DNA from: Glandiceps talaboti
Taxonomy: Eukaryota; Hemichordata; Enteropneusta; Spengelidae
Direction of reading: 5' to 3'
DNA: 64,000 nucleotides
Assembly: GCF_964340395.1 (NCBI RefSeq)
Contig: NC_135550.1
Span: forward strand, 17,183,984 to 17,247,983
In this document: in pieces, positions 12,891 through 27,358 of the stretch
How the letters are laid out: each line of letters begins with the position of its first letter
Numbering within the stretch: position 1 is the first letter of the stretch
Notes under the pieces: generated by a model
Seen by the model: only the letters and a program-made list of their open reading frames with translations
Told to the model about the DNA's origin: nothing
Database searches by the model: none
Made by a program: the position numbers and the translations under genes

Positions 12891-13800
12891 ATATTAGTCC
12901 AATACAATTACTTAATGAAAAAAATTATACTTGGCAAATTGCATCACACATATATTACAAAAACATCTTGATTACGATAGTATAGAAAATACAACCAACG
13001 ATAAATATGTTGAAAATCCTATCTAAAGATTCATACACACAGCAAAAACGTACACATTTCACAATAATCCAGGCTAACTTGGTATCTCTGGACACCAAGT
13101 ATTGAGTGAAGTCATTGTTTTAAAATTGCTGTTTTTGCGAAATTCTATTTCAGTGGAAGAGGTAACTTTATCAAGAGGTTTAGTCACCGAAGGAACTTAA
13201 CCGCAAACATTGCGAATTCCACGTGCATTGGTTTGTAAAAATTGCGACGGATATATAGGGAACACTGTTATATAAAACTATGCAAAGGCTCAATGTGCAA
13301 AAACTAACTCGATGAGATTTTGTTACTTTGACGTTTCTAGTCTTGTATAAGTCTAGGCCAAAGACGTTTTGTAGTGGTTACCCCATCGACCAAACCGTAC
13401 TTTAACTGACCGTTAGATGACACAGACAAACACGCGTGCTTATCATGTGCTTATACATGGTGACTATAAACATATATAATTATGTCAGCCATCATATAAA
13501 AAGTGTAGGAGTGTCGATTTATTTGCAAAAATGCTCCACTCATGTCATGAGAACGATATACTGTCAGCTCTGGTGTAAACTTTATCATTGTACAAAGGCT
13601 GAGAGGTTGTAACCTTACTTGTAAATACGATAATTATAATTGTCTTAGGTCGTTAGGTGTTTGCTGTGAACTTTATACTGATATACTCTACTACACACAA
13701 TTTGAAATGCTGTATAATTTATAAATTCTCGAACGAAACATCTAGAAATGGACACTATTATACAAGAACAATGATGTTACGTTTATATAGTACATATACT
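12891..13800. other. Noncoding stretch, no recognised feature
   Basis: A/T-rich sequence with only short frames. Nothing recognised. Confidence 0.5.
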
Positions 13801-13802
13801 TC

Positions 13803-14028
<226 letters not shown>

Positions 14029-17000
14029 GGCCTGTACTTTGCCGGGTTGCTTAGTTTTCTGTACATGTTGGTTACAGGAATTTGGTGGATATTAGCATTT
14101 ATGTAAACTAAATACCACAGTATTTTATGATAATCGGAGTTAAATACATAAAGCACTACTACTCGAGAATGTTGACAGTTATTTTATTTCAAATTATGAC
14201 CAAGTAAAATTACAAATCCATAAATCCATAAATCAGGTGGGAAACTGGACTAAGTTTAATATTCCAATAAATTACCATAGATTACTCCTACTAAATTATA
14301 ATATCTCTGAATTGTTGGCGTGTCACGAAATTTGATTTTAGTCTTCAACATCAGCCGAAAACCCACCCTAAAAATAGTTAATTATTATTTTCACAGGGAA
14401 TACATTCCATCACTGCCTATTTATTTTTTTAAAATATTAAACAACAAGAATTTCATTTTTAAACAAAGATTGTGCAAAAACATAAGATCTAACCAAACGA
14501 TTGGTGACGACTGTTTTAAGTCGAGGGTGTAGATAAACCACCGTAAACTTTTCATATTCATGTCCGTTCAAATCCACGTCCTTACCACGGAATACCGTAA
14601 ATACCTCCCCATTCTCTGAATCCTACTAACAGTGAGACTTTGATAGCGACTTGACGATTCTCTCTTTTCTTTTCTTTTTTTCTTTCCTTTTTCATTAATT
14701 CTGTACGGACAACGCAGACCTGTATATTGTATTCATCAAGCCTACTTCTATCCAGCGTTAGTTCGATGACCATACAATAACTCGAGTTTGTCGAACTTCA
14801 CCCTACAATAATATCGACGCGTGATCAAGACTGTGTTATCACTTCCAATGAGTCTGGTGTGATGGGATGCATTATAGGATAAGCTTAATGAATTGTTAGA
14901 CAAATGTTATTGTCTACTCCAAATTAAGATAAATATTGCAATCTGTAAAGCAATCAATCGAACGATTGTACTGTGTCATCAATAGTTCGTCAGGTGGTGT
15001 GGGTCAAGGTATTGGTAGACAAACAGCGACACACATTTAGGGTAAACTATTGTTATCTGTTTACTTCTATCACAATCCAATATTCGGTCACTGGATATCA
15101 TAGCAGCAATCATGTGTAACGTTTACTGTAAGGCTGTGAGGTGTGTTTTTTATATTCAGTGTAAGTAAAAAAAAAACAGGTGTTATTACAAAATATAGAA
15201 TATTTGACATACATTTCATACAAAACAAGGTAATTATCAAAAGAGAACTAATAATTTGATGAAATAAACTGGTTAGAACTGATTCACATACAGGATTTAC
15301 AAACATCCTGCAAATAACTGTTTTAGTTTTACCATCATGGTAACTTGAGACCAACTATGATATCATTTATGGGTCTAAATGTTAACGATGTGGTCATTTC
15401 ACGTAGTCAGAAATGATATGCAACTCCGTTCTAAGTTATGAAGGGGAAATAAAATAACCGTGAATATATGCTGTTCAAATTATACCCATTGACTTAACAT
15501 GTAAATTATGTAAACCGGGTACTCCGGTTTCCTCCTGCTTCTTTAACACTAGGGCGCTGCAAAATTTATTTATTTGGACGAATAAAGATTATTATTGTTA
15601 CATTAATGTGTCTGTTTTCCCACTACATGCACACTGTATGTCTGTTTTCCCACTCCATGCTACATGAGATTCACAGTGCGCGTCTGTTTTCGTACTGCAG
15701 TATGCATATTACGGTCCAATTTAAGTTGGTAGTTCTTCATAGTTCTTGTTTCCCACTCAGTACGTACAGAATGGTATCGACTTTCCGTTCCTGTGACTGC
15801 GCCGATTACACGCATCACATCGCTAGACTCTTTACATCGGAAACGTGTAGAGGTGTCAAGGGGTCGTCATGGATTGTGGATGGGAAAAGTTTACCTATGG
15901 GTAACTGTACAACTGTGAGATCAAAATAAAACAAAGAATAACAAGTTCAAGGCAACTATTTTAGTGACTCATTATAATCAACACAAATCTCAAAAACACA
16001 CAGGTGGTTCTATTTTATGTATAGCAATTTATTTTTATAAATAAATAATCTGCACTCATTGGAAACCATCACCGACCCATCACCGTCACGACGTAATACT
16101 TCACATGCTAGACTACGACAACATTGAGACAATATTGTTGATCGTTTTCTGATCGTACCTATAGGCTATACCGAAGACTTTAAATAGAACACAATGGAAC
16201 CACTGTATAGAAGAGAAAACATCTAAAGTGCTCTCCGGATCTGTCCAATTTGAGATGGGTCTCCCACAACCTTTATACAGACTGACCTAACCAGGTATGA
16301 ATGAATTGTAACCCAGACATTGCGCCATGGATGGTTTAGAAACAGAATAAATCTTCCAACGTCAGGATAAATCTAATGCTTTGTGTTACTGTGAAAGGTT
16401 TTTTTTTTCATTTCTAAACTGTTTGGAAGGTGATGAGCTAATAATTAGGTCTAACGTTAGGGTCCGAATGATACTAGGATGGCGAGTTTCAAATAATGTC
16501 TATCATATCAGTCTGTCCGTGATGTATGACGTACCTGGTCAGTTTAGATACAAGCCATCTAGGTAAAAGGTGACAAATGGAGTAGCATTTGGAGTTGAAT
16601 AATCGTATAAGAATGCAACTCGATCAAGCTTGTATAATTAACTGTGTACAAAGGTGATTTCAGGTGATGATAGCGGATGTCCTTAAATGACCTCGACTGT
16701 CCTCGTTCAAAGAGGTGTTTCACATCTGACAATAAAAGTCGTGAGAAATGGTATCCTTCCAAGGCTGGCGAGTTTTTTTCTCGTAGTTTTCAATGAACAT
16801 GGGAAGTAAACTAAATGACATGTAGCCTTAATAATAACTGACGACAACGCTATAAGCAATGTATTATTTAATCAGTATATATTTTCAAGATTTGGTGAAA
16901 ACTTCTTACTTTATCCATGACTCGCTAAGAACTGGGATAAAGTGACTCTGTGCTGCATGCACGTATGGATAATGTATGCAATTAGGAAAATCACACCCCA

Positions 17001-17812
17001 TGTATGATGAACATATTAACGCTTTGCATATATCTGTAAACACACTGAGGAGATCGAGTGCAAATGCAAATCTCAATAAAATGTCTTTCTTTTCTTCATC
17101 CAACATTCTTCAAGGTGGCTAACTATCAATTGGAATGTGGGTTATGGTTTACAATTTGAGCGTCTTATTCCTATCCCTGCTTAATACTGCCTTGCTTTAA
17201 TAGTTAAGTACGCCACGATGACATAGTGATGCATGGCAAACTTATTTCAACCATCAACATGTCCATACATACCGCGTACTAAGAGTACCAAGTATGAGTA
17301 ATCACTCAACAATTTTTTATTTAGAATTAATTCGTGTGAAAACTTCATTCTAAAGAAAACAAATTAAAAGATATATGTATGTTCTCTGTGATTAATCAGA
17401 AAAAAACTCCGATAGAAAATGTCAAATTGGGGTCACCAATTCAATAACTCTATTGACAAGGATTTACAATTTAACAGAAAGAAACATTTATTTAGATTAT
17501 CGACCCGACCGTGTTCAGGTAAGTAGCGTTCACAATAAATGACTTGATAAATAATGATAAGCTATCAACATTTCACGGTTGTTGGTCGTTAATCTAGATC
17601 GAATGTTTCGTTTCATCTATCATTTGATTGACAGCTTAGATGATGTAGTGTTTGACCGATTTTTCATCATTTTGCAAATCGGCTTTAAAAAATCACAAGT
17701 TGTTGAAAACTTCTAACGATAATTTTTTTTGCAGTCGCTGAGATTCTGCTAAAAAAAGAACTATTATGAGAAATTATATTATTGCCGATTATCCTTCAAG
17801 GCCTAAATCTGG
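14029..17812. other. Noncoding stretch
   Basis: It contains the LINE-tail-like segment at 15509-15600 and, just after it (15606-15690), three imperfect copies of a TCTGTTTTCCCACT motif. No coding sequence is recognised. Confidence 0.5.
15509..15600 (+). mobile_element. L2/CR1-type LINE or SINE 3' tail fragment
   Basis: GGGTACTCCGGTTTCCTCC matches the motif common in the 3' ends of L2-like LINEs and their SINE partners. It is followed by AATAAAG and a short ATTATTATTG tail. Only the 3' end is present. Assignment rests on that motif and the tail. Confidence 0.5.
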
Positions 17813-18023
17813 TGTGAGTGTGTGTCTGTCCTGTGTCTGTGTCTGTGCCTGTGCCTGTGCCTGTGCATGTGCCTGTGCCTGTGTCTGTGTCTGTGTCTGT
17901 GTCTGTGTCTGTGTCTGTGTGTCTGTGTGTGTATCTGTCTGTCTGTATACATGTATATGTCTACATGTGTGTGCATGCGCAAGCGCTTGTGTGTCTGTGT
18001 GTGCCTGTGTGTGTGTGCGTGTG
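17813..18023. repeat. (TGTCTG)n/(TGTGCC)n microsatellite
   Basis: Hexanucleotides TGTCTG and TGTGCC alternate in blocks, then GT and CTGT runs. Low complexity, no gene. Confidence 0.95.
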
Positions 18024-18916
18024 GTTTGGTGGGGGACGGATGTTGTGGCAAAACCTGCTAAAAGCCGTGTGTTTTATGTAGTAAGTTTTGATCATCAGCA
18101 GCTTATATTGAAAAGCCCTTGAAGTTTCAAACTATTGTTACCAAAGTTATTTCAAGTCCTCTTAAACCACCTGTTGATCCTTTACTAACTGGGATAAATC
18201 TATTGACTAGAACAACTAGAGTGGTTTGAGTTACTGAGAACGAAAAAACACGGTACAGAGTAAGCCATGACTACTGTTGGCGTGACACGATGTAGGTAAT
18301 GGTGACTTTTGAGGCGTCATTGATGTTGTTGATTATAATGATTTATGTATCATGTATTGTTAATCCATACTTTCTCAATTCATGTATTTAGATGTCGAAC
18401 AATACAATGTAAACGTTGTTGGGTCTAATAAAATTGTTCACTGAGTATATTTATGAGATGTAAATCAATGTACATGTTTTATTGACTGCAAATATGGTTT
18501 GGAGGGGTTGTGTTCAACAGAATCATCGTTGGCTTTCAATGGGACAGGTACAAGTAGCATTGGAATTTGTGTGAATTTATGGCGTCCTGTTTATACTGTA
18601 CGATATACGTTCAGCCTCGCTTGTTGACCTAAACAGGCCTACATGTCCGGCAAGGAAGCTCCCCGGTACCGCAACGTCAGCTGATCGTTGGGAGTGCAAT
18701 GTAGCCGTGGAAACACCCGTCCTCATACATGTAAAACCTCGGACTAGTAATAGTCGTAGTCTGAAGTAAGACCGACTATATATCTAGCCACGTCTCAGCT
18801 ATGAGGGTAGAATACACCGGGAATCATCTGTACAAGAAGAAGCACCCTGTAACGTACGTGGACGGATTTTAGCAGAGTCGCGAGAGTATGTAGTGTATTT
18901 TCCACGAACCATTCGA
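18024..18916. other. Noncoding stretch, no recognised feature
   Basis: No frame, repeat or RNA gene is recognised between the two microsatellites. Confidence 0.5.
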
Positions 18917-18951
18917 ACGACAACAACGACTACTACTACTACCACTATCAG

Positions 18952-19010
<59 letters not shown>

Positions 19011-19077
19011 TTATTACTACTGCTACTACTACTACTACTGCTACTACTATTACTACTACTACCAGTACTACTACTAT

Positions 19078-19136
<59 letters not shown>
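18917..19136. repeat. (ACT)n trinucleotide repeat
   Basis: About 220 bp of ACT/TAC trinucleotides with scattered ATT, TGC and CAG variants. It reads as poly-Thr on the plus strand and poly-Val on the minus strand; these are artefacts, since no coding context flanks it. Confidence 0.97.
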
Positions 19137-19137
<1 letters not shown>

Positions 19138-22100
19138 ATTACATTTATTGAGAAGAATGGCAATCAAATTCGTGAAAAAAAAAGATATTACGCGAATGCC
19201 AGCAATACACAGTTTTTTTGGCAGTTTTTTTAATTTCTTCAATTGGATTTGGACGAAGCTATTCCACAGAAAGAGAACAGTCATTATATATCATCTGTTC
19301 AAATCAAATCGTAATGAAAACAGGTATTAAATAATAGGTGCAAAACATATTCTTGTTCAGTAAATACATTTCACAGTAAATTTTCACTTTCGTAGCATGA
19401 TTTTTAAATTTAAAACGAAAATGTTTTTTTAACAGTCGAAGAATTTGACAGGCCCGACCCAGGTCCATATACTGTAAAGCCCATTAAATGCTGTGATAAA
19501 CTTTAACACACTTAAAGGTTATAACCTCTAATGTCCAGTTATAAATAATCTATGAATGACACGACTCGCTATATTACAAAGTCCAACGTCTGTAAATTGG
19601 TTTTCATAAAATCACCCCGATTATGGCTTATTTTCTGCAATATTCCAAATAAGCTTACTTTGATTTGAAAAAAAGACATTTTGCAGGAAATCCTACAAAC
19701 GTATGTATTGACAACTATGATGGAAGCTTTCAAATAATACCAATCATGCAAACATGTTTCCACAACAACATGTCACATTGTTTTGAAATATCGTCGTTTG
19801 ACAATTCCGATCCATCTCGCATACTTAAATTGAAAATGCCTCAGTCATTTTTATGAATATAAACTATATGCGTCATACACCCAACGGTTAATTTTAGCTA
19901 AAAACTTGTTGAGATATATAAAATGTTCTTGATCCAATAAAGTTAAAAATAGCTGACGTCTGCTTAATTTAGCTTTCATTCATAAATGCTGAACTGTGTT
20001 TATCTACACTATACAAAAGGATATATTTAGTACTACAGTGCAGCATAACAAGACGTGAAATCTTTAGTAGCTCACGTTGTTGTATTTCTGCAGACTCGAG
20101 AATTGTTTGAGTCGCATTCAGGTAAAATGTACAAACTTCAATGAATGGTACAGGCTGGCTGTCCGCCATTGTATCTGTAAACGAACTTTGACACAGTTAA
20201 AGGTAACGACTTGCAAGTCAGTCGGGACGACGTAAATGTATCATGATAGTTGAAATAGGGCCATTGAATGTGTATTTATGTATCACACATCGTCAAATTT
20301 CACAGTTTCATAATATATACTGTTCAAGTAGTTAAAACAACTACATTTTTCATGTTCTTGAACGGTTTCGGCAAATCTGTGACTGTCAAATAACATAATA
20401 AACATGCACAATTTCCACCATGTTTAGTCTCATAGCAGGTTTTCCGTTATTTTTATGGCCCGATCTCAAGTTGTTTTGAACGTGGGTAACACGGCATCTG
20501 GATTCTTCTAAAACTTACTTCATGAATGTATCAAATGCGAGCGTCTCATTTTAATCAGTTGTGCATTAAATTGTGTGAGTATTTAAAATCAAAACAAAAT
20601 AACAAGACAAGTTTGAAGGTATTGTCAGTTGGTCAGTTCAATTCAAAGCAAAGACTAGGTGTGTGTAATTTCCACGATTTAGGCCTACTGTTAATTTTAT
20701 CGTGTCAGAACATTGTAAAGGCGAACTTGCAGCATTTTAAAGTTTGCAGCGCTCTGCTAGTACAGTACAGTGAAGCTATAGTATTGTGCAGTGCACGACC
20801 TTTAACTCGGCTAAAGGTGAACACTGTGGTCTCCAGGCTATAAATAACGAAGTGGAATCCCCCTACTCATCTGTCACTGGCTTCGTAGACCATCAACTTT
20901 AGCACAGTGCACTCAACGAGACCCGGTGCTTGTCCTTCTCGGTGAGGACATCATATGTCATCAAATGTCACATAGCGTATGTTATTTTATCAATTAATTG
21001 ATTGTCCATTGATGATCGCCTTCTGATAACTTGACAAACCATTAACCAAATTACAGGCTATACCCAGTAAAGGGACAAGCCAACATATAGTTGTAATCAG
21101 CTGTGTCATTTTACGTGCCTTCAACAACTAAGTAGTTACATTGAAAACAATCGATCGGTTCAGAAAAAAAAAATTCAATTTTAAAATCCTTGTAGGTAAG
21201 CTTTACCGTAAAGTTTAAGGGGAAAATGTAATGATTTGAGAATTAAGTTTATCCATGTTTTCTGTTGAAATATTTCATTTGCAACCGTATTTAGCAATCG
21301 CCAATAGTTGATAAACACATAGTATGTATTCGAAGGCAGCTTCGTGTACATTAACTGTATTTACGCGAGTTCATGTTCTGTCAAGCTAATATTTAGTTTG
21401 TTTATAAACTCGTTCATATTTAAGTTGAATTCAACTTGAACACCAATGCAATATCATCGTGATATCTGTCCGTGTGCGTAGATTTATTTTCAGCTACAGT
21501 ACTGTTTTTCTCTCACGTGTCTTTGTATCACGAAAAAAACGAAAAGTTACAGAAACTATCTGCTGCGGTAAGGAAATCAGTTTAGCTAGCGTTAAATACT
21601 TGAAAAGATCACTCGAAGTCGAAGTGTTCGCTATAATACCGTTTGAACCCATAGCGGGACGTTACCCCGGAAGGTCAATGCACTCTATTGAAATTAGAGG
21701 AATAGAAATAAAATTGGGGAAATCTGAGTTTTCTTGATTGTAGGCTTCAGTTATATTGTTGTATATTCTCTCACGTAGGGCTAACTCCATGGATATTGTA
21801 AGCTTATACCCCCTCTGTTACTGTTGTATGCCCCCTCTAACAACCGTATATACTCTGTTGCTTATTAGTATGTGACGTGAATACTTTTCTGATCACTGCA
21901 TAGTATCGCAGTTTATCCGTAAAGGGTACAGGTACACTATACTGAAGTTTAATGAAGGGAATAAAAACAAACAAAAAGTAAGAACAGTAACATTTTGGTG
22001 TCTAGTATGTATCATTCCTGTCCGTGCAACCTCTTGCAACTTTGTCAAATATAAAAATACACACAACAACTGCATGCAACAGGTGGCGTTACTCTCTTGC

Positions 22101-24167
22101 TTACACAGAATGAGGGCGCCGTCAGTAGTGTCATCGAACCGAGTAATGTCCATGCACAGTAATTCCAGGAACCCGAGAAGCAGTATTTTGATACGATTAA
22201 ACCCAAGAACCGCTTTTCTAAAGGAGATAAACAACAACTTTGAACCAAAATTATGCATTTTCTACGTCACTGAAATATGGAGAAGAAGGAATACCTGCAT
22301 CACGCTAATGTTGTCATAGCAACAATTCAAGATGTACAACGACAACGGCTACTGTGTATCCGTAAGGCCCATATGCCCCAAACTGTAGATTAGGGGTGAG
22401 GGAGGGGGCGGCGTTCGCGGCCTCGATAATAGGATATATGGCAGGTTATGTACCATGTTATGTTCTACGTTATACTAGAGGGATGTACTGTTCTATTTCA
22501 CACCTGCAGATATGTACTTTTCACATAGGAAATTTTGTAGCTGTTCCTATACAAAAAAAGAAAAGTGATACTCAAATTTATAGGGGGGGGGGTGTCGGAC
22601 GCTGATTTCACATTTGCATGTATGGGAATAGCCGATTGTTATATGAACTGAGAGTTAGAATTTTAAACGATTGGGAGGTTGGTCCACATTTCCTATCCTG
22701 GTTTTCTAGACTAGGTGTCTGGTTAAACGTTTTCTAAGTGTAGATTGTAGTCTCAGCCAGTTTCATCGGTCTAATTCGACTATGATCGTGACAGCAATGA
22801 TCAACGCCACATTCAGTGGACGTCCGCGGGCAAGTTTCTGCAGTCGTATGGTTCATACCCAAAAAATAGACATCGGGTGAAAGGGAGGTATGAATCAAAC
22901 ACCTCACCCACTGAAATTTGGCAGTGCTATGGTACACAGCGCCCTCTTTGATGCATTACCGTCTCATGTTCGGGACATTTAGTGGTCCAATCACAGGAGT
23001 ATCTTGTCAATTCAGGGGAAAGAGACAAGTTTTTAGGTTAAACTGTCACTGAAACATTACAAAAATAAAAAAGTAGACACCATGCTAAAAAATCTTTGAA
23101 TTTCAGATTGTACAATTCTCACTATTCTATGTACGTGCGTCAGCGTTGTATGGGAAATGATCACTTCACTTTTTCCTATTGCAAAAAAAACCCAAAAACT
23201 AGTAATCTTGAAGTGTACTTTATGAACTTGGTGAGCTTGGTGAACAGAAGTTGTTATCGACGTAGTGTTCTCTGTAAGTTAAGAACTGGTTCACACTTAC
23301 AAACACCAGCTAGATATGGCTGAAAAACGATAAATACTGGCGTGTAATTAACAAGTACAACAATCACACTTCAAGGTTTGTTTGAAATTTCTTGGGTCGA
23401 GAAAATTGATGGCAGTGAGAACGTCTCTATGCCTTTCTGAATTTTAGCAGAAGATTACTTGATACTTTCACCAAAAGTGGTACTTTAAATTTTTCTCCAA
23501 AACTATCGCCACGTCTTTACAACACTAGTTTATCAGTACAGACATACAGTTACGTGCCTGTAATGGGTAAATTTGGGGCTTCTGATCACAGTCTGTGTCG
23601 AGAGCAGATATGCGGAATGTTACCAAGAAATGAACTTGCCTTCAAAGATGAGTTTTATTTTGGGGGCAAACTGGAGCATAATATAATATATACGCTTTGT
23701 AGCACATTGCGCATTTTAGAACACTGATAAAATGCATCGAAGGTGATTGTGATATTTAAGGTTAGGACCTCAGACTACAGAATCAAGACATGATAAAGAT
23801 GTTATAATATGATAAACGCATCGAAGGCTGGGCCCAGACTCATTGTGGCCATTTTTTATTTAGTCTAAACAGTTCAAATATCAGTTTTCTGATTATTCAA
23901 TTTACAAAAGTAGACTATTGTTTTCTAAGTAAAGGTCTAGAGATCGTGGGGGTGGTCAAAGAAGGGGGGTGTCAAGCAAAATACCATTGCCAAAACGTTA
24001 GCGATGTGAATATTAGGGGTATCAGGTATGTCCTCGGAAACTTGTGTGCACTGCGTAGTATTCAACCCAGTAGATTACTATTAATATCGATGTTATCAAG
24101 AGTCGTGTGGTTACAAAATGTACATGCGATGTATGCATTATCACTTCATCAAGAAAAGCTTTGATAG

Positions 24168-24170
<3 letters not shown>
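19137..24170. other. Long noncoding stretch
   Basis: Only random-looking short frames. A few G/C-rich lines (22.38-22.60 kb, with a G9 run) interrupt A/T-rich sequence. Two CTCF-like cores occur near 22084 and 22935 (see findings). No gene or full mobile element is recognised. Confidence 0.5.
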
Positions 24171-24696
<526 letters not shown>

Positions 24697-25242
24697 ACTG
24701 AAATAAGATTCATTTTAGATTTAATCCGAAAGAATCTAATTTGGACTATTACATTTTGAATATCAACGACAGACATAAAAAATCTAACAAACATTGCATG
24801 TAAGCCATGAAATCAAAGTTGCATGTTCTATTGCATTGCATTGTGAGGCCAGCAACACAGACCACGTATAGCATGTGTGTATTAATAAATTTACATGAAC
24901 AAGAAATGTGACATAGCATGCGATATTTGAACAGATTTCAGATTTTTTGACGGTGACTCTGACATAACGAGTAAATAATATACATAGTATGTTTTCGTCA
25001 AGTTCAAGCAGACTCGTATAAACGAACTTCTAAGGGAACAAAATATCTCAAGTAGATCGTGTAAATGATACTTCATAAGTGAAAATATTCGAAAGTAAAG
25101 TCTATCCTCTGTCTCTTTTAAGTGGCTAGATGAAGTTTGTCTTCTTCAATTAACGTGGTAACGCTCCTAGTGTAAAAAGTCATCAGCGGAATTATGCATC
25201 AGTGACATTTGCACGTCTTCTAGATCTTCTAGCATTGCGTAT
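24697..25242. other. Probable 3' UTR/flank of the third FABP gene
   Basis: No frame of note. No AATAAA or ATTAAA was found close to the stop codon on the minus strand, so the 3' end of the transcript cannot be placed. Confidence 0.4.
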
Positions 25243-25662
25243 TCACATTTTGTGATACCAGCGCTTGGCGTGGATATCTCCCATGGTCCATGTGACCACC
25301 ATCTCATCCCCATGTATTTCTCTAGTCTCCACCACTTGGTCTATAGGATCATGACCCATTCCTTTGATGATCAGCTTGTGTCCTTCCATCGTCGCCATGG
25401 CTTGCCTAGACTTACCGGCGATGATACCGTATTTTTGCTCAAACGGTTCGTTCAACTTGAAAGTGTTATGCATCATGCCTTTGCTGGTGTCAGCCTTGAT
25501 GGTGAAGTCATGCCCATGCATGGAAATCTCTATGGATGGAGTATGAGACTTCGCCAACTCTTTTGCTTCATGGGGGGCGTGAATTGCATCGAGCAGAGGG
25601 TCCATGTTCTCGGCACGTACGAAGGACCACTTGCCGGCAAACATTTCGTGATGATGAGACAT
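25243..25662 (-). CDS. Histidine/methionine-rich fatty-acid-binding protein, intronless, 139 aa
   Basis: Complete single-exon FABP/iLBP. FAGKWSFVRAENMDPLLDAI (8-27) matches the family N-terminus, VETREIHGDEMVV (111-123) supplies the internal Arg114, and the end KRWYHKM keeps the full R-x-Y carboxylate-binding motif (Arg134, Tyr136), unlike its four neighbours. The composition is odd: 14 His (three in a row at 3-5) and 12 Met in 139 residues, which could mean metal binding or a redox-sensitive role; that is inference. Two in-frame ATGs compete. The upstream one (codon 1) adds SHHHE before Met7, which aligns with the initiator of the other FABPs; both have G at -3. A long (TA)n tract starts about 100 bp upstream and the promoter module of the 2.4- and 8.2-kb genes is absent. 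Confidence 0.96.
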   Translation of the reverse strand: MSHHHEMFAGKWSFVRAENMDPLLDAIHAPHEAKELAKSHTPSIEISMHGHDFTIKADTSKGMMHNTFKLNEPFEQKYGIIAGKSRQAMATMEGHKLIIKGMGHDPIDQVVETREIHGDEMVVTWTMGDIHAKRWYHKM

Positions 25663-25762
25663 TTCTGTGGGTTTCCAGGTGGGTTCACTTGTCGTTGGTT
25701 CAGAAGCGGGGTTGGTTCAACTGGTCAGTGCTGGAATGTGTATGAAGAAACATAGCTTGTAG

Positions 25763-26608
<846 letters not shown>

Positions 26609-26622
26609 TGTCTCTGTCTCTG

Positions 26623-26689
<67 letters not shown>

Positions 26690-26763
26690 CTCTCTCTCTC
26701 TGTGTCTCTGTCTCTGTCTGTCTCTGTCTCTCCCTCTGTCTCTCTCTCTCTCTGCCTCTCTCT
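26609..26763. repeat. (TCTG)n/(TC)n microsatellite
   Basis: TCTGTC hexamers pass into TC and TATC runs and back. Low complexity. Confidence 0.95.
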
Positions 26764-27048
26764 GCAAACAGTGAGATATGAAGACGAATAAAATTAATAA
26801 TGTCTATTTACATGTCATGATAACTGTTTGGATAACTATGTAAAGGTACATCAATAGGAAAACAAGCATTGTTCAGGAATCATCCCGCCACTACTATGAA
26901 TATATAATTTTATGAATCAGAATTAAAATGGTTTCCCCTCCGTGTTTATGTAGTTAATTTATATGTAACCATTGATTTATGTAGTTAATTTTATTTTCTC
27001 ATCGGGATAAGGGTTTTTAACTGTTTGTCATTCTTCAATATATCGACA

Positions 27049-27358
27049 TGTATGTATGTATGTATGTATGTATGTATGTATGTATGTATGTATGTATGTA
27101 TGTATGTATGTATGTATGTGTGTGTGTGTGTGCGCGTGCGTGCGTGCATATGTGTGTGTATGTATGTATGTATGTATGTATGTATGTATGTGTGTGTGTG
27201 TATGTATGTATGTATGTATGTATGTATGTATGTATGTATGTATGTATGTATGTATGTGTGTGTGTGTGTGCGCGTGCGTGCGTGCATATATGTGTGTGTA
27301 TGTATGTATGTATGTATGTATGTATGTATGTATGTATGTATGTATGTATGTATGTATG
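27049..27358. repeat. (TATG)n array with an internally duplicated GT/GCGTGC cassette
   Basis: TATG tetranucleotides are interrupted twice by the same complex block: GT run, GCGCGTGCGTGCGTGCATAT, GT run (27119-27158 and 27257-27300). Apparent Cys/Val/Tyr proteins are artefacts. Confidence 0.96.

Noticed and set aside
18799-19330. Poly-Val and poly-Thr frames of 145-161 codons
   Set aside because: Artefact of the (ACT)n trinucleotide repeat.
20526-20843. 105-codon plus-strand frame
   Set aside because: Random composition, no homologue recognised, no splice or promoter support.
25252-25755. 167-codon plus-strand frame opposite the His-rich FABP
   Set aside because: Antisense shadow of a clear FABP gene.
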